From positions 1 to 28,640 of the IMG/VR virus record IMGVR_UViG_3300045918_000450: 28,640 bases of DNA; one strand, given 5' to 3'. Made by a program: the position numbers and the translations under genes. Position 1 is the stretch's first letter. Each line of letters begins with the position of its first letter. The DNA comes from a virus. Below are positions 1-8,908 of the stretch, piece by piece. The notes below the pieces were generated by a model. The model worked only from the letters and a program-made list of their open reading frames with translations. It was not told the DNA's origin and did not search any database.

Positions 1-313
1 TATCGACCCACAGTTTACCCGTGCCTGTGATTTCATTCGCGGCAATGCCTAACATCACCGCCGCCGTGTAGCTGTAAGTGGTATTGCCTTTGTTTTTACC
101 ACCGCCCATTAAGCCGCCTTTACCGCCTGATTGGCTTTTATCGGTGACAGGAATAGCTTTAAAATTGCCGTAAAAAAACAGCTCAACAGGCAGTCGTGTT
201 CTGCCGAAGATTAACGGAATGACATTGCCGTAGCCTTGGGTTTGAACTTTAAGACTACCCAACACGGTGGGCTGGGTAGACTGTGCTTTATTACCACCGC
301 CGAATAAACTCAT
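1..313 (-). CDS. Phage tail-tip/hub protein, N-terminal part (cut by window edge)
   Basis: Reading from an ATG at 313 leftwards, the frame stays open to position 1, giving about 104 residues that begin MSLFGGGNKAQST and continue with a stretch rich in Gly and Lys (SGGKGGLMGGGKNKG). The pattern of a Gly-rich start, a QTQGYGNVIPLIFGRTRLP segment, then FFYGNFKAIPV and a Gly/Lys loop is the N-terminus of the large tail-tip or baseplate-hub proteins found after NlpC/P60 genes in siphovirus tail modules. Its place, directly downstream of DUF2460-like, DUF2163-like and peptidase genes, supports this. The protein normally runs to many hundreds of residues, so most of it lies outside the window. The name rests on pattern and gene order; the exact family was not tested. 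Confidence 0.75.
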   Translation of the reverse strand, partial: MSLFGGGNKAQSTQPTVLGSLKVQTQGYGNVIPLIFGRTRLPVELFFYGNFKAIPVTDKSQSGGKGGLMGGGKNKGNTTYSYTAAVMLGIAANEITGTGKLWVD

Positions 314-314
314 A

Positions 315-536
315 TCAATTAGTATTCTTAAAAGATTGCCCTAACTCAATACCGATTCTATTATCTAGCTGTAGGCTAAGATTTTTTTTCCGCAATAAGA
401 GTGATTTAATTTTTTGCAGGACAAGCAAATCATCTATTAGCGTCAGATCGGCTAAAATTTCCTCTGCTCCCTTTCCGCTCTCGCTAAGAATATCGACCCA
501 TGTAGGTAACTCTTTAATATGTATTTGTCTAAACAT
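315..536 (-). CDS. Small protein of the tail-tip module, unknown function
   Basis: A 73-residue protein starting MFRQIHIKELPTWVDIL. It lies between the NlpC/P60 gene (ending at 545) and the tail-tip gene (starting at 313), with gaps of only a few bases, so it is almost certainly in the same transcript. It is mostly predicted helix: acidic in the middle (GKGAEEILADLTLIDDLL) and basic later (KIKSLLLRKKNLSL), which could form a short helical hairpin. No membrane segment or signal peptide is visible. I do not recognise the family. Tight packing between two recognisable tail genes is the main reason to accept it over the opposite-strand reading of 283-645. Confidence 0.6.
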   Translation of the reverse strand: MFRQIHIKELPTWVDILSESGKGAEEILADLTLIDDLLVLQKIKSLLLRKKNLSLQLDNRIGIELGQSFKNTN

Positions 537-544
537 GATTTATC

Positions 545-979
545 TCACTGTCCAAGCACTGAATAAAAGCGCACATCACGCCATGCCAAATCGCCTTGAT
601 CGCCTAAATCCAAAATCACGCCCTCATGGATTTTTGCATGAATGATTTGTGGCCAGCTTAAAATAATTGCCGCATGACTAAAACAGCGTCCAAATTTCCA
701 CACCGCTATATCACCGATTTGTGGGCTATCGACTTGTAATGCGTATTGCTCAATAGTGCGTAAAAAGCGTTCATCGTTAGAGTGCAGCGCGAAGTCCTGC
801 GGGTAATACGCGGGTACAAACCGCTGAATCAAACCACAGTGAGCATACACCTCAATCAATAAGCGACCACAATCGACACCCGCACCTTTAACCGCTTCCG
901 CGTGTTGCCACGGGGTGCGTAACCAACTCAACGCTTCATTAACAATCGCTTGTTGATGTAAAACAATAGTTGTATTCAT
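545..979 (-). CDS. NlpC/P60-family tail peptidase
   Basis: A 144-residue protein with the layout of phage tail NlpC/P60 enzymes: an early W-x-TPWQHAEAVKGAGVDCGRLL segment holding the likely catalytic cysteine (VDCG), and a later GDIAVWKF...CFSHAAIIL segment holding the likely catalytic histidine. In this family the enzyme cuts peptidoglycan cross-bridges and helps the tail tip cross the cell wall during DNA delivery. Its start overlaps the end of the DUF2163-like gene by four bases (976-979), which signals translational coupling. DUF2460-like, DUF2163-like, NlpC/P60 and tip protein in this order is a well-known tail cassette, shared with gene transfer agents. Domain call is confident; activity is inferred. 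Confidence 0.88.
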   Translation of the reverse strand: MNTTIVLHQQAIVNEALSWLRTPWQHAEAVKGAGVDCGRLLIEVYAHCGLIQRFVPAYYPQDFALHSNDERFLRTIEQYALQVDSPQIGDIAVWKFGRCFSHAAIILSWPQIIHAKIHEGVILDLGDQGDLAWRDVRFYSVLGQ

Positions 980-2517
980 ACTGAAGCCTCAGGCACTGGC
1001 ATATATTCAAAGCCAAGAAACTGACTGGTATTACTGAACTTAGCAGTACACGTTGACCGTAATTTGTCGCACCCAGCACTGATGGTAAACGTATCACCGA
1101 CCGCAGGGGCAAAGGGAAAATCAGTCGTTAAGCGTGCGGTCGCTATGCCAGCATTTAAAAACTGCCATTTAACGGTTCTCGATAAGCCTACATTCAAGCC
1201 AGAGGTAAACGTCAGTTTGCCTAAAGTAAAAAAGCCCACGCCATTAAGCGTAGCAAACAAAATATTGCCCTTATTTGAATACGCCAACACCGTTGCAGTT
1301 TGAGTAAACGCCGCACGGTTTACCCCACACTGAGCATCATATAAAGTATGGCTACAAGTGGGCTGATAAACCACTTTAGGAATAGACACATTTAACAAGG
1401 TCGTTTCTGAACTGACCGTTAAATCGACTTTTGCCACATCCAGCACCACATCAGTCACCCGCCCTTCAAACAAATGAATTGCCCCAAATGAGGTATCGCC
1501 ATACTCAGGCATAATCAGCAATTCGATTTTAATATGGGCGTTATCAAAGCCACCGATTAACGCATAAGCCTGAACAGGATTACCATTAATAACGCTGTCG
1601 GCATTGCAATTTAAGGTCACGGTACAGTCATCAACACTTACCCCTGTTGCCGTGCTAATATCGCCGCGCTCAATACGGATATTGCCGACCGCATAATCTA
1701 GCGTAGTCACTACTGTATCGGTAAACGGTTGAGTTTCTACCGTATAACTAGACGCACCATGCGCCATTGCCACACCGTTATAAATCAGAAACTCATCAAC
1801 CCGACCCCAAAAACTCATAGCACCTGAACCGCCGATGGTCATGGTGCGATTGAGTTGGTAATAAATCGGTGCAGTCAGTGCCACAGGCGTACACGCTAAC
1901 AAGCCATTGATGTACAAATATACCTGACCTTGATATACCTCAACAGAAAGTGCGTACCAATAACCATAGGGATAGGCACTACTACTAGCCAGCGTCAGCG
2001 CGTAGCTAGTGCCGTTATACGAGAGTAATAGCTGAAATTTTGCGGTATCGGCTAACCAGTTAATGGTTAAGCCATAGCCATTACTAAACAGCGTATGAAC
2101 TTTACCCCCTGCGGTATTGGTCACTTTACAGCGACAACGAAGCGTAAAATCATAGTTGGCAAAGTTTAAAGACGGTGTTTCAGCAAAACTAAAATAATAA
2201 TTATTCGCTGTACCCACGCCTAAATCACCCGACCTGCTACCAAAAACACTATCAGCGGCAGTTATCATATTGTTATTCACGGCAGTAATTAGATGCTGTT
2301 GACCGCCAGAATCAGCAATCGTGGTACTGCCAGTGACATCATTAAAATGCGCCAATAACGTATAAGGCTGGGTCGATACGCCTAATTGCACATCACCATC
2401 ACCCGAGGTAAAACGATACACTGAGCCATCAAGCAGCGTCAGCGTGTACAGCTCCGCAATAAAAAACCGATAGCCTGTCAGTGCAGTGAGCATTGCTGTT
2501 GAAACCGCTTTCATCAT
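976..2517 (-). CDS. DUF2163-like tail hub protein with an inserted LamG-like domain
   Basis: A 513-residue protein. Its first 50 residues (ELYTLTLLDGSVYRFTSGDGDV) and its last half (from about residue 260, including LDYAVGNIRIERGD and the cysteine pairs PTCSHTLYDAQCGV and GCDKLRSTC, then FLGFEYMPVP) match the DUF2163/BR0599-type tail protein in pattern. In between, about residues 52-255, lies a beta-rich segment that looks like a LamG/concanavalin domain: LLAHFND near its start, YDFTLRCRCKV, YWYALSVEVYQGQVYLYINGLL, and WGRVDEFLIYNG near its end. Such domains bind glycans, so the insert could help recognise the cell surface. The four cysteines could form disulfides or hold a metal cluster; the sequence does not decide. 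Start codon overlaps the stop of the DUF2460-like gene. Confidence 0.8.
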   Translation of the reverse strand: MMKAVSTAMLTALTGYRFFIAELYTLTLLDGSVYRFTSGDGDVQLGVSTQPYTLLAHFNDVTGSTTIADSGGQQHLITAVNNNMITAADSVFGSRSGDLGVGTANNYYFSFAETPSLNFANYDFTLRCRCKVTNTAGGKVHTLFSNGYGLTINWLADTAKFQLLLSYNGTSYALTLASSSAYPYGYWYALSVEVYQGQVYLYINGLLACTPVALTAPIYYQLNRTMTIGGSGAMSFWGRVDEFLIYNGVAMAHGASSYTVETQPFTDTVVTTLDYAVGNIRIERGDISTATGVSVDDCTVTLNCNADSVINGNPVQAYALIGGFDNAHIKIELLIMPEYGDTSFGAIHLFEGRVTDVVLDVAKVDLTVSSETTLLNVSIPKVVYQPTCSHTLYDAQCGVNRAAFTQTATVLAYSNKGNILFATLNGVGFFTLGKLTFTSGLNVGLSRTVKWQFLNAGIATARLTTDFPFAPAVGDTFTISAGCDKLRSTCTAKFSNTSQFLGFEYMPVPEASV

Positions 2518-3149
2518 TACACCTTATTTGCCAGAGAGCCTTTAAACTTGATTTCGCCACAGTCATACAAGCGTTCAGCAAATTGATTGTATTCCAGTGA
2601 ATCCTCTAAAAACACACAGCGATAATACGCCGTGCCTGTCCAACTCAATACCCCGCCAGATGGGACAGAATAAGACACCGCCCCTGTGGTCGGATCAACT
2701 GAGTCAGAAAAATGAAGCAAGCCCGTGCCATTGATAAGATAATCACGACCGACGGTCAACAAACCGCCATTCAAATAAATCAGCGGACTAGGCGCGTAGT
2801 TATTCACCTTCTCTAAAAACAGCCCATTTTGTAACCGCCCTAATTGAAAATCACGGGTTGAACCGTTAGACACGGCAAAGACATGATTTTGCAACGCGCA
2901 GTCTTCATCAACATACAAAAACGATTCAAACGAACCGCGCCGTGCAGTAAAAAAACCAATAAGTGCGTCCTTATCGGCTTTCGTTAGCCACTGATTAGCC
3001 AAATTAAACTCATAAATCGGCTGATCGTACAAACTAATATGAATATCCCGACCCGTCTGTGGCGAATGGGTAATATTGTTAAACAAGGGTTTCTTTTTAG
3101 AATCCCAAGTAAAGCCGTTTAAAGTCGATGGAAAAATTAAATCACTCAT
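2517..3149 (-). CDS. DUF2460-like distal tail protein
   Basis: A 210-residue protein starting MSDLIFPSTLNGFTWDSKKKPLFNN. The opening, the segment TGRDIHISLYDQPIYEFNLA, and the FFTARRGSFESFLYVDEDC motif are typical of the DUF2460 family, which includes the gene transfer agent distal tail protein. In these systems it forms the ring joining the tail tube to the hub. It lies between a 72-residue small gene and the DUF2163-like gene, sharing a base with the latter's start, and belongs to the tail-tip cassette. The shine-dalgarno region is weak (GGGA about 9 bases upstream), so translation may be coupled to the gene before it. Confidence 0.85.
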   Translation of the reverse strand: MSDLIFPSTLNGFTWDSKKKPLFNNITHSPQTGRDIHISLYDQPIYEFNLANQWLTKADKDALIGFFTARRGSFESFLYVDEDCALQNHVFAVSNGSTRDFQLGRLQNGLFLEKVNNYAPSPLIYLNGGLLTVGRDYLINGTGLLHFSDSVDPTTGAVSYSVPSGGVLSWTGTAYYRCVFLEDSLEYNQFAERLYDCGEIKFKGSLANKV

Positions 3150-3367
3150 TAAAAAATCCCAGTTTCAGCAGTCGTTTCATCAATCGTCAAGGGTTTATAT
3201 TGTTGCAACCAAGAGTCTAAATCCAACAGAAAAACTCTGTTGTTGTCAGAACGAAAGATGCGATAGCGGACGGTATAACGCATACAATAATCCACTTCAT
3301 AAATTGCGTTATGATTATGCTTATATCGCCACAAGCTATGGGGTGCTGGAATCATTAGCTCACTCAT
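3149..3367 (-). CDS. Small protein after the tape measure, unknown function
   Basis: A 72-residue protein starting MSELMIPAPHSLWRYKHNHNAIYEVDYC. Its stop overlaps the start of the DUF2460-like gene and its start overlaps the tape-measure stop by four bases (3364-3367), so it sits in a tightly coupled run. The LWRYKHN...YEVDY...YRIFRSDNNRVFLLDLDSWLQQYKPL pattern suggests a small beta-rich domain similar in feel to short phage proteins that begin with a WRHK/YEV motif, but I cannot name a family. It is not likely to be spurious, given the overlaps on both sides. Confidence 0.65.
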   Translation of the reverse strand: MSELMIPAPHSLWRYKHNHNAIYEVDYCMRYTVRYRIFRSDNNRVFLLDLDSWLQQYKPLTIDETTAETGIF

Positions 3368-6300
3368 TTTACCGTCCTAAAATTGCGGTTCTCTTTTGCC
3401 AAGAATTTGGTCAGATCATCCTTATGAATAAACTCGCCACCTTTGGTATTAATCACCACCGTACCACCTGAGGCTTGTTTTTGCTGTTGTTGGGCTTGGA
3501 TTAACGATTGTTGTGTCGCTAAGGCACTCGCAGCGGTCATTGCTAAACCAGCACCTGTATTACTGTTACTTGTCGCTTGCTCAGGTAAACCAACATTACC
3601 AATCCCGCCATTGGCAAAGAACTCACGCATCGGTGCGGCAATGGTCGCGGGTAAGATGGTTTCGTTTTTGTGGACTAAATTTAAGCGGTCGTTAGGCACA
3701 TCCCATTCGCCACCCGCCGACGATGAAATCATGCCACCAAACGCCATCACCCCAGCAAACGCAACCGCCGCTGCAATGGGAGCAATAACAGGCCCTACAT
3801 ACGGAATCCCGATCATTGCATCATAAGCACCCGCCGCTGCGTCCGCTGCTTTAGTGGTAATCTTGCTGGTCGCAGCGCTTGCCTCAACGGCTTTACTTTC
3901 AGCCGCTGCCACACCTTCCGCTGCAACTCGCGCCTGTGTCCCTACAATCGTAGCCCCTGTTTGCGTCGCTTCGCTAGTCGCCTTAATCGCACCTTTGGTG
4001 GTTTCCTTCGCGCCAAAACCCATCAACTCCCATAACCAATGCGCTGCCGAATCAATCGCCATATTCGCCAGTGACTGCGTATAGCTCAACACAATCGACT
4101 GAAACGCATTCTTCATGCCCTGTTTCAGCGTAGTCGTACCTTGCAAAATGCCTTGAATCGTTGAACCGAAGGCAGATTTAATCGGTGCAAACGCAGAGGT
4201 AAACATCGACTGATTATCAAGAGCCACTTTATGATTAATGGCTTTTAAATCTTGCGCGTGCTTTAGTCCTAGCTCTTTTTCCTTGCTTAAGGCTTTGGCT
4301 TTGCCAACCGTATCATCACTTTCTAATAAAGCAGATCTATCGCGCAGTGCTTTTAAGGCAATTTGATAGCGTTGGTTCTCAAAGTCTTTTTGCTTAGCTA
4401 ATAACTGAGCGTTGGTAATCGTCCCTATTGCTAGCTGTTGCTGAGCATCATCCTCTTGCATTTGCACTAGCGTGTTATCCATGGCTTCTTTTGAGCTAAG
4501 CTCTTCTTCCGCTAATGCCTTAGCCTCTGCTTTGGCTTTTTTGTCCTCATCCTGTTTCTTTTTAGCAGTTTCTCTGAGAATTTGCAGGTCTAAATCAGCG
4601 GATTTTTTCTTAAGTTCAGCAAGGGTTTTATCATCGCCTTTGTAATTAGCAATCACTGAATCCCAATAAGCTTTTTCTTGCTCTTTAGAAAATTCCTGCA
4701 ATAAATTCTTGCGTTCAAATGCCAGTTTTTGGGCAGTTAAATCGGCTTCAAAACGGCTCATGTCCGATACGTCACCACTTTTACCGCCTGGCGAATGACC
4801 GCCTTTACCTTTACCGCTACCGCCCGTTGGCGCATCAGGAATCGATTTTGAACCGCCTGTGCTACGTTTTTCAGGGCTACCTTTGCCAGTTGATTTAGAG
4901 CCACGACCACGCGCTATTTCGTCCTTAATCGTTGAGACAAACGCATTCTTACGTTCCTTAACTACATTGCTAACAGACTCTGCATACAGACCCACTTCTT
5001 TAGCTGCATTACCAACATAATCGGTTTTCATGCCCGAACGAAACGCTTCACCTATTGCCCCCTCTGAGGCTTGCCTACGCGCTTTATTTTCTGACTGATT
5101 GACATTAAGTTGCGAAACAAATGCCCCGCCTGAAAAGTCACCACCCAATGCGGCTTTAATCGAATTACCCGCCGCAACCGCTAAACTGACAGCATGATTC
5201 AAACTCATGCTAATTTTGTCAACGATTTGCGCCATAATCACGCCAATCGCTGAACTTAAGCCAACAAATGCACCTATCCCTGCATTAACAAAGTCTTTAA
5301 CCGTACCTAATGCGCTGTTTAAGGACTCTTTAAAGCTTTCCCACGTTTTGTCATTAACACCAATTAACGCTTTAAGATAGCCTTCAAAATCACTAAAAAA
5401 ACCAGCAACAAAATCGCCAAAATCACTAAAAATACCCGTGATAATCCGCCAGACTGCGCTTAGAATTTCTGATAGCGTGGTATTTTGGTCACCAAACTGA
5501 ATCACATTGTCTTTAACTTCGGCAAACTTAACGGCTAAAAATGCCAGTCCTGAAATCACCAGACCGATAGGACCGCCCACTAAACGCAGTAATACGCTAC
5601 CCAATGGAGCAAACACCGCTGAAAACTGCCCAACAAAAGTAGTCGCTAAAGCAAACCTGACACCAATAGCCGTTAATCCTGCCAATAACATCGCAATAGG
5701 ATTAGTTGCAATAGTCGTGATGACAGACCCTAATGTCCCTAAAACCGACACCAAGCCATTAAAACCAACTGTTAAAACCCCCGCCGCTAACACTGCCCGA
5801 CTAATCGCACCGCTAAAAGTCGTTGTTAAGACACCTGCAATCCCTGTAAAACCCGCTCGCATCACGGCAAAAACACTACCACCAGCCGCTGCTGCAATAA
5901 TGCGCATAGCCGATGAAAACGCCGCCGCAATCCCTGGCATTAAAGTAGTAATAGCGATATGCGTTAACCGAAACAAGCCACCTAGCGGAGCAATAATTGC
6001 CGCTATCCGAATAAAGCCAGCCAAATTAGGCGAATGCGCACTAATGCTAGTGATAGCGACTGTTAAACTTTTTAGCCCATCGATAACAAAAGTAATCGCG
6101 GGTAAAAATATTGCCGAGGTGGTAATAGCAAACACATCAAACGCACTTTTTAGTCGCTGTATTGCTGCGCTAACGGTTCTTTCACGCTCAGCAAAGGTAG
6201 CCGACATACTACCTGTAAAGATTTCATCCTTGCTTGCCAGCCCTGCTAAACGGTGATATTCATCTAAAGAGTTAATCAAATCGCCAATAGCAGCCGTATC

Positions 6301-7338
6301 TTCACCTTTACCAAATAAACCCGTTAGAATTTGCCCACGTCCTTTGGTATCAAAGGTTTTAATTTTGGCTAAAAAACCATCTAAGGCAGCGGATGGATTT
6401 GCCTGAATATCATTAGCCAATTTATTGGCATCCATGCCCATCAAATCCAACGCTTCTAAAAAGGGTTTTGCTTGACTAGGGGCATTTTGCAGCGACATTA
6501 AAAAATTCTGCATCGATGTACCGACAACCTCTGGCTGTCTACCCATTGCTAAAAACGCCGCTGATAAAGCAACGGTTTCACCACGCAATAAACCGAAGTT
6601 TTGTGCAGACCCACCCGCACGGTTTAAGACGTTTAAAATGTCTTTTTCTGAGGTATTAGCACTGTCGGCAACGGTATTAATCTGGTCACCAAACTTTTCC
6701 AGATCAGCCATAGACAACTGATAAATATTGCGTAGATTACCTAATGATTTAGCGGCTTCTTCTGGCACTATATCAAACGCCACTGCCATTTTTGATACCA
6801 GCTCAGTGAAATTAGCAATCTCACCAATAGGTAAACCCATTTGACCACCAAACACCGCTACCTTAGTAAGCTGCTCTAAAGGTACTGATATTTCCGTTGA
6901 CAGCTTTTTTAAGGAATCGGCTAATCCATTGACCTCATCCGTTGTGCCATTAACGACTTTTTTGACATCTGAAAATTGGTTTTGAAACTCAACACCCCGC
7001 CACGCACTAACACCAGCCGCTGCTACCGCTAAACCAAAACGGGTAAAACTGCCACGCAAACCCTCAATATCCTGATTAAGGTCACGCATTTTAAGCACCG
7101 CCTCAGACCCTGCCGAACCAATCGCCCGCAATGCACCCGTACCAGCGGCTGTTAATGCGATATAAGATTGCTGAGCTAACTTAACCGAGGCAATCAGCGG
7201 CGCGGCGATCAGTGGATTACCCAGCGACTCAACCGCTTTATCCTTTAACCCACTTAAATAATTTTTAGCATTATCAATCCCTGCTTTTAACTCATCCGTT
7301 TTAGCACTAATAATGATGCTTATTTTGTTATCCGACAT
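3364..7338 (-). CDS. Tail tape measure protein
   Basis: The longest gene in the window, 1324 residues from the ATG at 7338 (MSDNKISIIISAKTDELKAG). A longer reading from 7395 would run into the gene upstream, so the inner ATG is preferred. The N-terminal part has the tape-measure core (GVEFQNQFSDVKKVVNGTTDEVNGLADSL ... EISVPLEQL ... GQMGLPIGEI), followed by several hydrophobic alpha-helical stretches at about residues 430-640, a low-complexity Ser/Gly/Lys linker (about 830-870), a long charged coiled coil (about 880-1050), and an Ala-rich C-terminus. The protein sets tail length and takes part in DNA passage. Length suggests a tail on the order of 200 nm by the usual rule of about 1.5 Angstrom per residue, which is an estimate only. 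Confidence 0.92.
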   Translation of the reverse strand: MSDNKISIIISAKTDELKAGIDNAKNYLSGLKDKAVESLGNPLIAAPLIASVKLAQQSYIALTAAGTGALRAIGSAGSEAVLKMRDLNQDIEGLRGSFTRFGLAVAAAGVSAWRGVEFQNQFSDVKKVVNGTTDEVNGLADSLKKLSTEISVPLEQLTKVAVFGGQMGLPIGEIANFTELVSKMAVAFDIVPEEAAKSLGNLRNIYQLSMADLEKFGDQINTVADSANTSEKDILNVLNRAGGSAQNFGLLRGETVALSAAFLAMGRQPEVVGTSMQNFLMSLQNAPSQAKPFLEALDLMGMDANKLANDIQANPSAALDGFLAKIKTFDTKGRGQILTGLFGKGEDTAAIGDLINSLDEYHRLAGLASKDEIFTGSMSATFAERERTVSAAIQRLKSAFDVFAITTSAIFLPAITFVIDGLKSLTVAITSISAHSPNLAGFIRIAAIIAPLGGLFRLTHIAITTLMPGIAAAFSSAMRIIAAAAGGSVFAVMRAGFTGIAGVLTTTFSGAISRAVLAAGVLTVGFNGLVSVLGTLGSVITTIATNPIAMLLAGLTAIGVRFALATTFVGQFSAVFAPLGSVLLRLVGGPIGLVISGLAFLAVKFAEVKDNVIQFGDQNTTLSEILSAVWRIITGIFSDFGDFVAGFFSDFEGYLKALIGVNDKTWESFKESLNSALGTVKDFVNAGIGAFVGLSSAIGVIMAQIVDKISMSLNHAVSLAVAAGNSIKAALGGDFSGGAFVSQLNVNQSENKARRQASEGAIGEAFRSGMKTDYVGNAAKEVGLYAESVSNVVKERKNAFVSTIKDEIARGRGSKSTGKGSPEKRSTGGSKSIPDAPTGGSGKGKGGHSPGGKSGDVSDMSRFEADLTAQKLAFERKNLLQEFSKEQEKAYWDSVIANYKGDDKTLAELKKKSADLDLQILRETAKKKQDEDKKAKAEAKALAEEELSSKEAMDNTLVQMQEDDAQQQLAIGTITNAQLLAKQKDFENQRYQIALKALRDRSALLESDDTVGKAKALSKEKELGLKHAQDLKAINHKVALDNQSMFTSAFAPIKSAFGSTIQGILQGTTTLKQGMKNAFQSIVLSYTQSLANMAIDSAAHWLWELMGFGAKETTKGAIKATSEATQTGATIVGTQARVAAEGVAAAESKAVEASAATSKITTKAADAAAGAYDAMIGIPYVGPVIAPIAAAVAFAGVMAFGGMISSSAGGEWDVPNDRLNLVHKNETILPATIAAPMREFFANGGIGNVGLPEQATSNSNTGAGLAMTAASALATQQSLIQAQQQQKQASGGTVVINTKGGEFIHKDDLTKFLAKENRNFRTVK

Positions 7339-7364
7339 AAAAAACTCGTTTAGTATAAATAGCG

Positions 7365-7913
7365 TTAATGCTGGGTGGGATTTAACGCTAACCACGCATC
7401 AATCTTGTCTTCAAGGCTTTCTGGTTTTTTGTACTCATAACCCAGATAAGTAGCAATCATGGAATCCGCAGAGGGCGTGACATTCAAAGAGTCTGATAGA
7501 CTATTTAAACGGCTGATAGTCATTTGTTCATCGACTTGTTGCCACGTCCAGCCAGATACCCGAATAACTCGCCAATAAATGGCATCCCAGTCATCGGTTT
7601 GTTTTGAATTTGAATCGTTTGACGAGGCTGATTTTTGCAGGCCACAAATCTCAGGAATTGCCTCGATCATCGCGGTTAGTTCCTCAGGGCTTGGTGTTGG
7701 GATTTTCCACGCTTCCCAACTAAAGCGGCGGAATTTTTTTACATGATACTCTCCAAGTAAGCTATGCAGGATCAACTGAATATCAGCAATTAAATTAAAA
7801 TCGGAGTCATCAGGATGATTAAGACGATTCAAAGCGGCGAGAATGATTTTTAAATCCCTAAACACGGGTTCATTAATGACGTGAGGCTTACCGCCTAAAA
7901 TCAAGGTGTGCAT
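7365..7913 (-). CDS. Probable tail assembly chaperone
   Basis: A 182-residue protein directly before the tape measure, which is the standard place for tail assembly chaperones. The ATG at 7913 has a good ribosome site (GAGGT, 7 bases away). The N-terminal half is helical and includes LKIILAALNRL and LIADIQLILHSLLG; after a Ser/Asn-rich linker (about residues 100-115) comes a second part with DDWDAIYWRVIRVSGWTWQQVDEQMTISRLNSL, resembling the C-terminal 'T-like' part of lambda G/GT chaperones. I see no convincing slippery site, so a single-frame fused form is possible. The role is inferred from position and shape, not from a recognised motif. Confidence 0.6.
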   Translation of the reverse strand: MHTLILGGKPHVINEPVFRDLKIILAALNRLNHPDDSDFNLIADIQLILHSLLGEYHVKKFRRFSWEAWKIPTPSPEELTAMIEAIPEICGLQKSASSNDSNSKQTDDWDAIYWRVIRVSGWTWQQVDEQMTISRLNSLSDSLNVTPSADSMIATYLGYEYKKPESLEDKIDAWLALNPTQH

Positions 7914-7946
7914 ATCAAAACCTCATTTATCGTTTTAACACCAGTA

Positions 7947-8024
7947 GTAGGTCGGGTTAGCGATAGCGTAACCCGACAATGCTATAGATTAATGTCGGGT
8001 TACGGCAAGCCTAACCCGACCTAC
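7947..8024. repeat. Long palindromic element, GTAGG(T/C)(T/C)GGGTTA type
   Basis: A 78-base element with outer ends GTAGGTCGGGTTA and TAACCCGACCTAC as inverted copies, and an inner pair (GTAACCCGACA and TGTCGGGTTAC). The same family occurs at 9869, 14389 and 17895. It fills the gap between the chaperone and tail tube genes. Confidence 0.8.
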
Positions 8025-8035
8025 TACTACATTTA

Positions 8036-8065
8036 CCAAGGGCGGGTTTAGAACCCGCCCCTACA
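8036..8065. repeat. Inverted repeat, GGGCGGGTT / AACCCGCCC
   Basis: GGGCGGGTTTAGAACCCGCCC forms a hairpin with 9-base arms, followed by a short GC-rich palindrome-like tail (CACCGTGGGGGTG). It is one of several repeat elements stacked in the 218-base gap 7914-8131. It could act as a transcript-stabilising hairpin, but no T-run follows. Confidence 0.6.
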
Positions 8066-8092
8066 CCGTGGGGGTGTTTCTATTTAAGGTAA

Positions 8093-8123
8093 ACCTGCGA
8101 GTTTTTTAAAACCTCGCAGCTCT
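8093..8123. repeat. Palindromic element, CCTGCGAGG type (copy 1)
   Basis: Inverted arms ACCTGCGAG and CTCGCAGCT around an AT-rich centre. This is a slightly decayed copy of the window's commonest palindrome, found also at 13331, 17853, 22181, 24778, 25925, 27048 and 27482. It lies just after the stop of the tail tube gene. Confidence 0.8.
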
Positions 8124-8131
8124 ACTGGTTG

Positions 8132-8908
8132 TTACAACGGAATATTTGAGGTAAACACCAAACCAGTAACAGGATTCGCCAGCACATCAACGGTGATTTT
8201 CTGCGCCATATAATCGCCATTCTTAAACGGCTGTGAGGTATCTTTAATAGTCACAATCGGCGCATCAAACATCACCGACACGCCGCGATAAGTACCAGAA
8301 GTCAGAATAAGCGAATACTCAGGGGCTTCACCCTGCATACGATTATATTCAGCCACTGAACTACCCCCCGAAGACGTGCTATAGGTATATTTGATATACA
8401 CCGCTTTACCCACATCAGCCGCTGCAAAGGTATAAACCCCCGTTGCATCCACCAAAGAATACTGTCCAGTAGTCGGGGCAGAAGCCACACGGGTTAACGC
8501 TTCACCCGTATCTGATAACACGCCCATATTGGTTTTAAATACACCAGTACCAGGTGGTGTTGCGGTGATGGTAAACGGCGTGGCAGGAATCAGCGTTGCT
8601 GTTTTGGGTGAATAAAGCGCGTCAAAACTGCCCAATACACTTTCATTGGTAGAAAGTGTTAAAGACTTGGCAGAATGCACATTACAGGTTAAAGACACCT
8701 CAATAGACCGCTTTGCAATTGCCGAGGCAATTGAATATTGAAACTTGCCTTCATGTTTTTTGGCATCGCCTTTCTTTTCAATACCAATATCAATACACGA
8801 AGACAGCGACACAGGCGTAGGGACAGCAATCGCATTGCCGTCCGCATCGCGTTTAGGGATAAAAATTGCTTCCCCAGAACCGAACAAAATAAACTCTTTT
8901 GAACTCAT
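8132..8908 (-). CDS. Major tail tube protein
   Basis: A 258-residue, beta-rich protein starting MSSKEFILFGSGEAIFIPKRDADGN. It lies two genes upstream of the tape measure, the usual place for the tube subunit. The N-terminus with a 'GSGEAIFIP' opening, the central IAKRSIEVSLTCNVHSAKSLTLSTNESVLGS segment, and the C-terminal YRGVSVMFDAPIVTIKDTSQPFKNGDYM...ITVDVLANP resemble phage tail tube proteins. Residues of about 105-180 look like an added beta domain with Ser/Thr-rich loops. Its ATG at 8908 overlaps the stop of the small gene before it (TAATG). Function rests on order and fold-like features; no enzymatic motif is expected. Confidence 0.75.
   Translation of the reverse strand: MSSKEFILFGSGEAIFIPKRDADGNAIAVPTPVSLSSCIDIGIEKKGDAKKHEGKFQYSIASAIAKRSIEVSLTCNVHSAKSLTLSTNESVLGSFDALYSPKTATLIPATPFTITATPPGTGVFKTNMGVLSDTGEALTRVASAPTTGQYSLVDATGVYTFAAADVGKAVYIKYTYSTSSGGSSVAEYNRMQGEAPEYSLILTSGTYRGVSVMFDAPIVTIKDTSQPFKNGDYMAQKITVDVLANPVTGLVFTSNIPL

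Noticed and set aside
5507-6256. A 249-residue plus-strand frame inside the tape measure gene.
   Set aside because: Opposite-strand shadow of a gene with biased composition; no ribosome site and low-complexity product (Ala, Pro, Lys, Thr).
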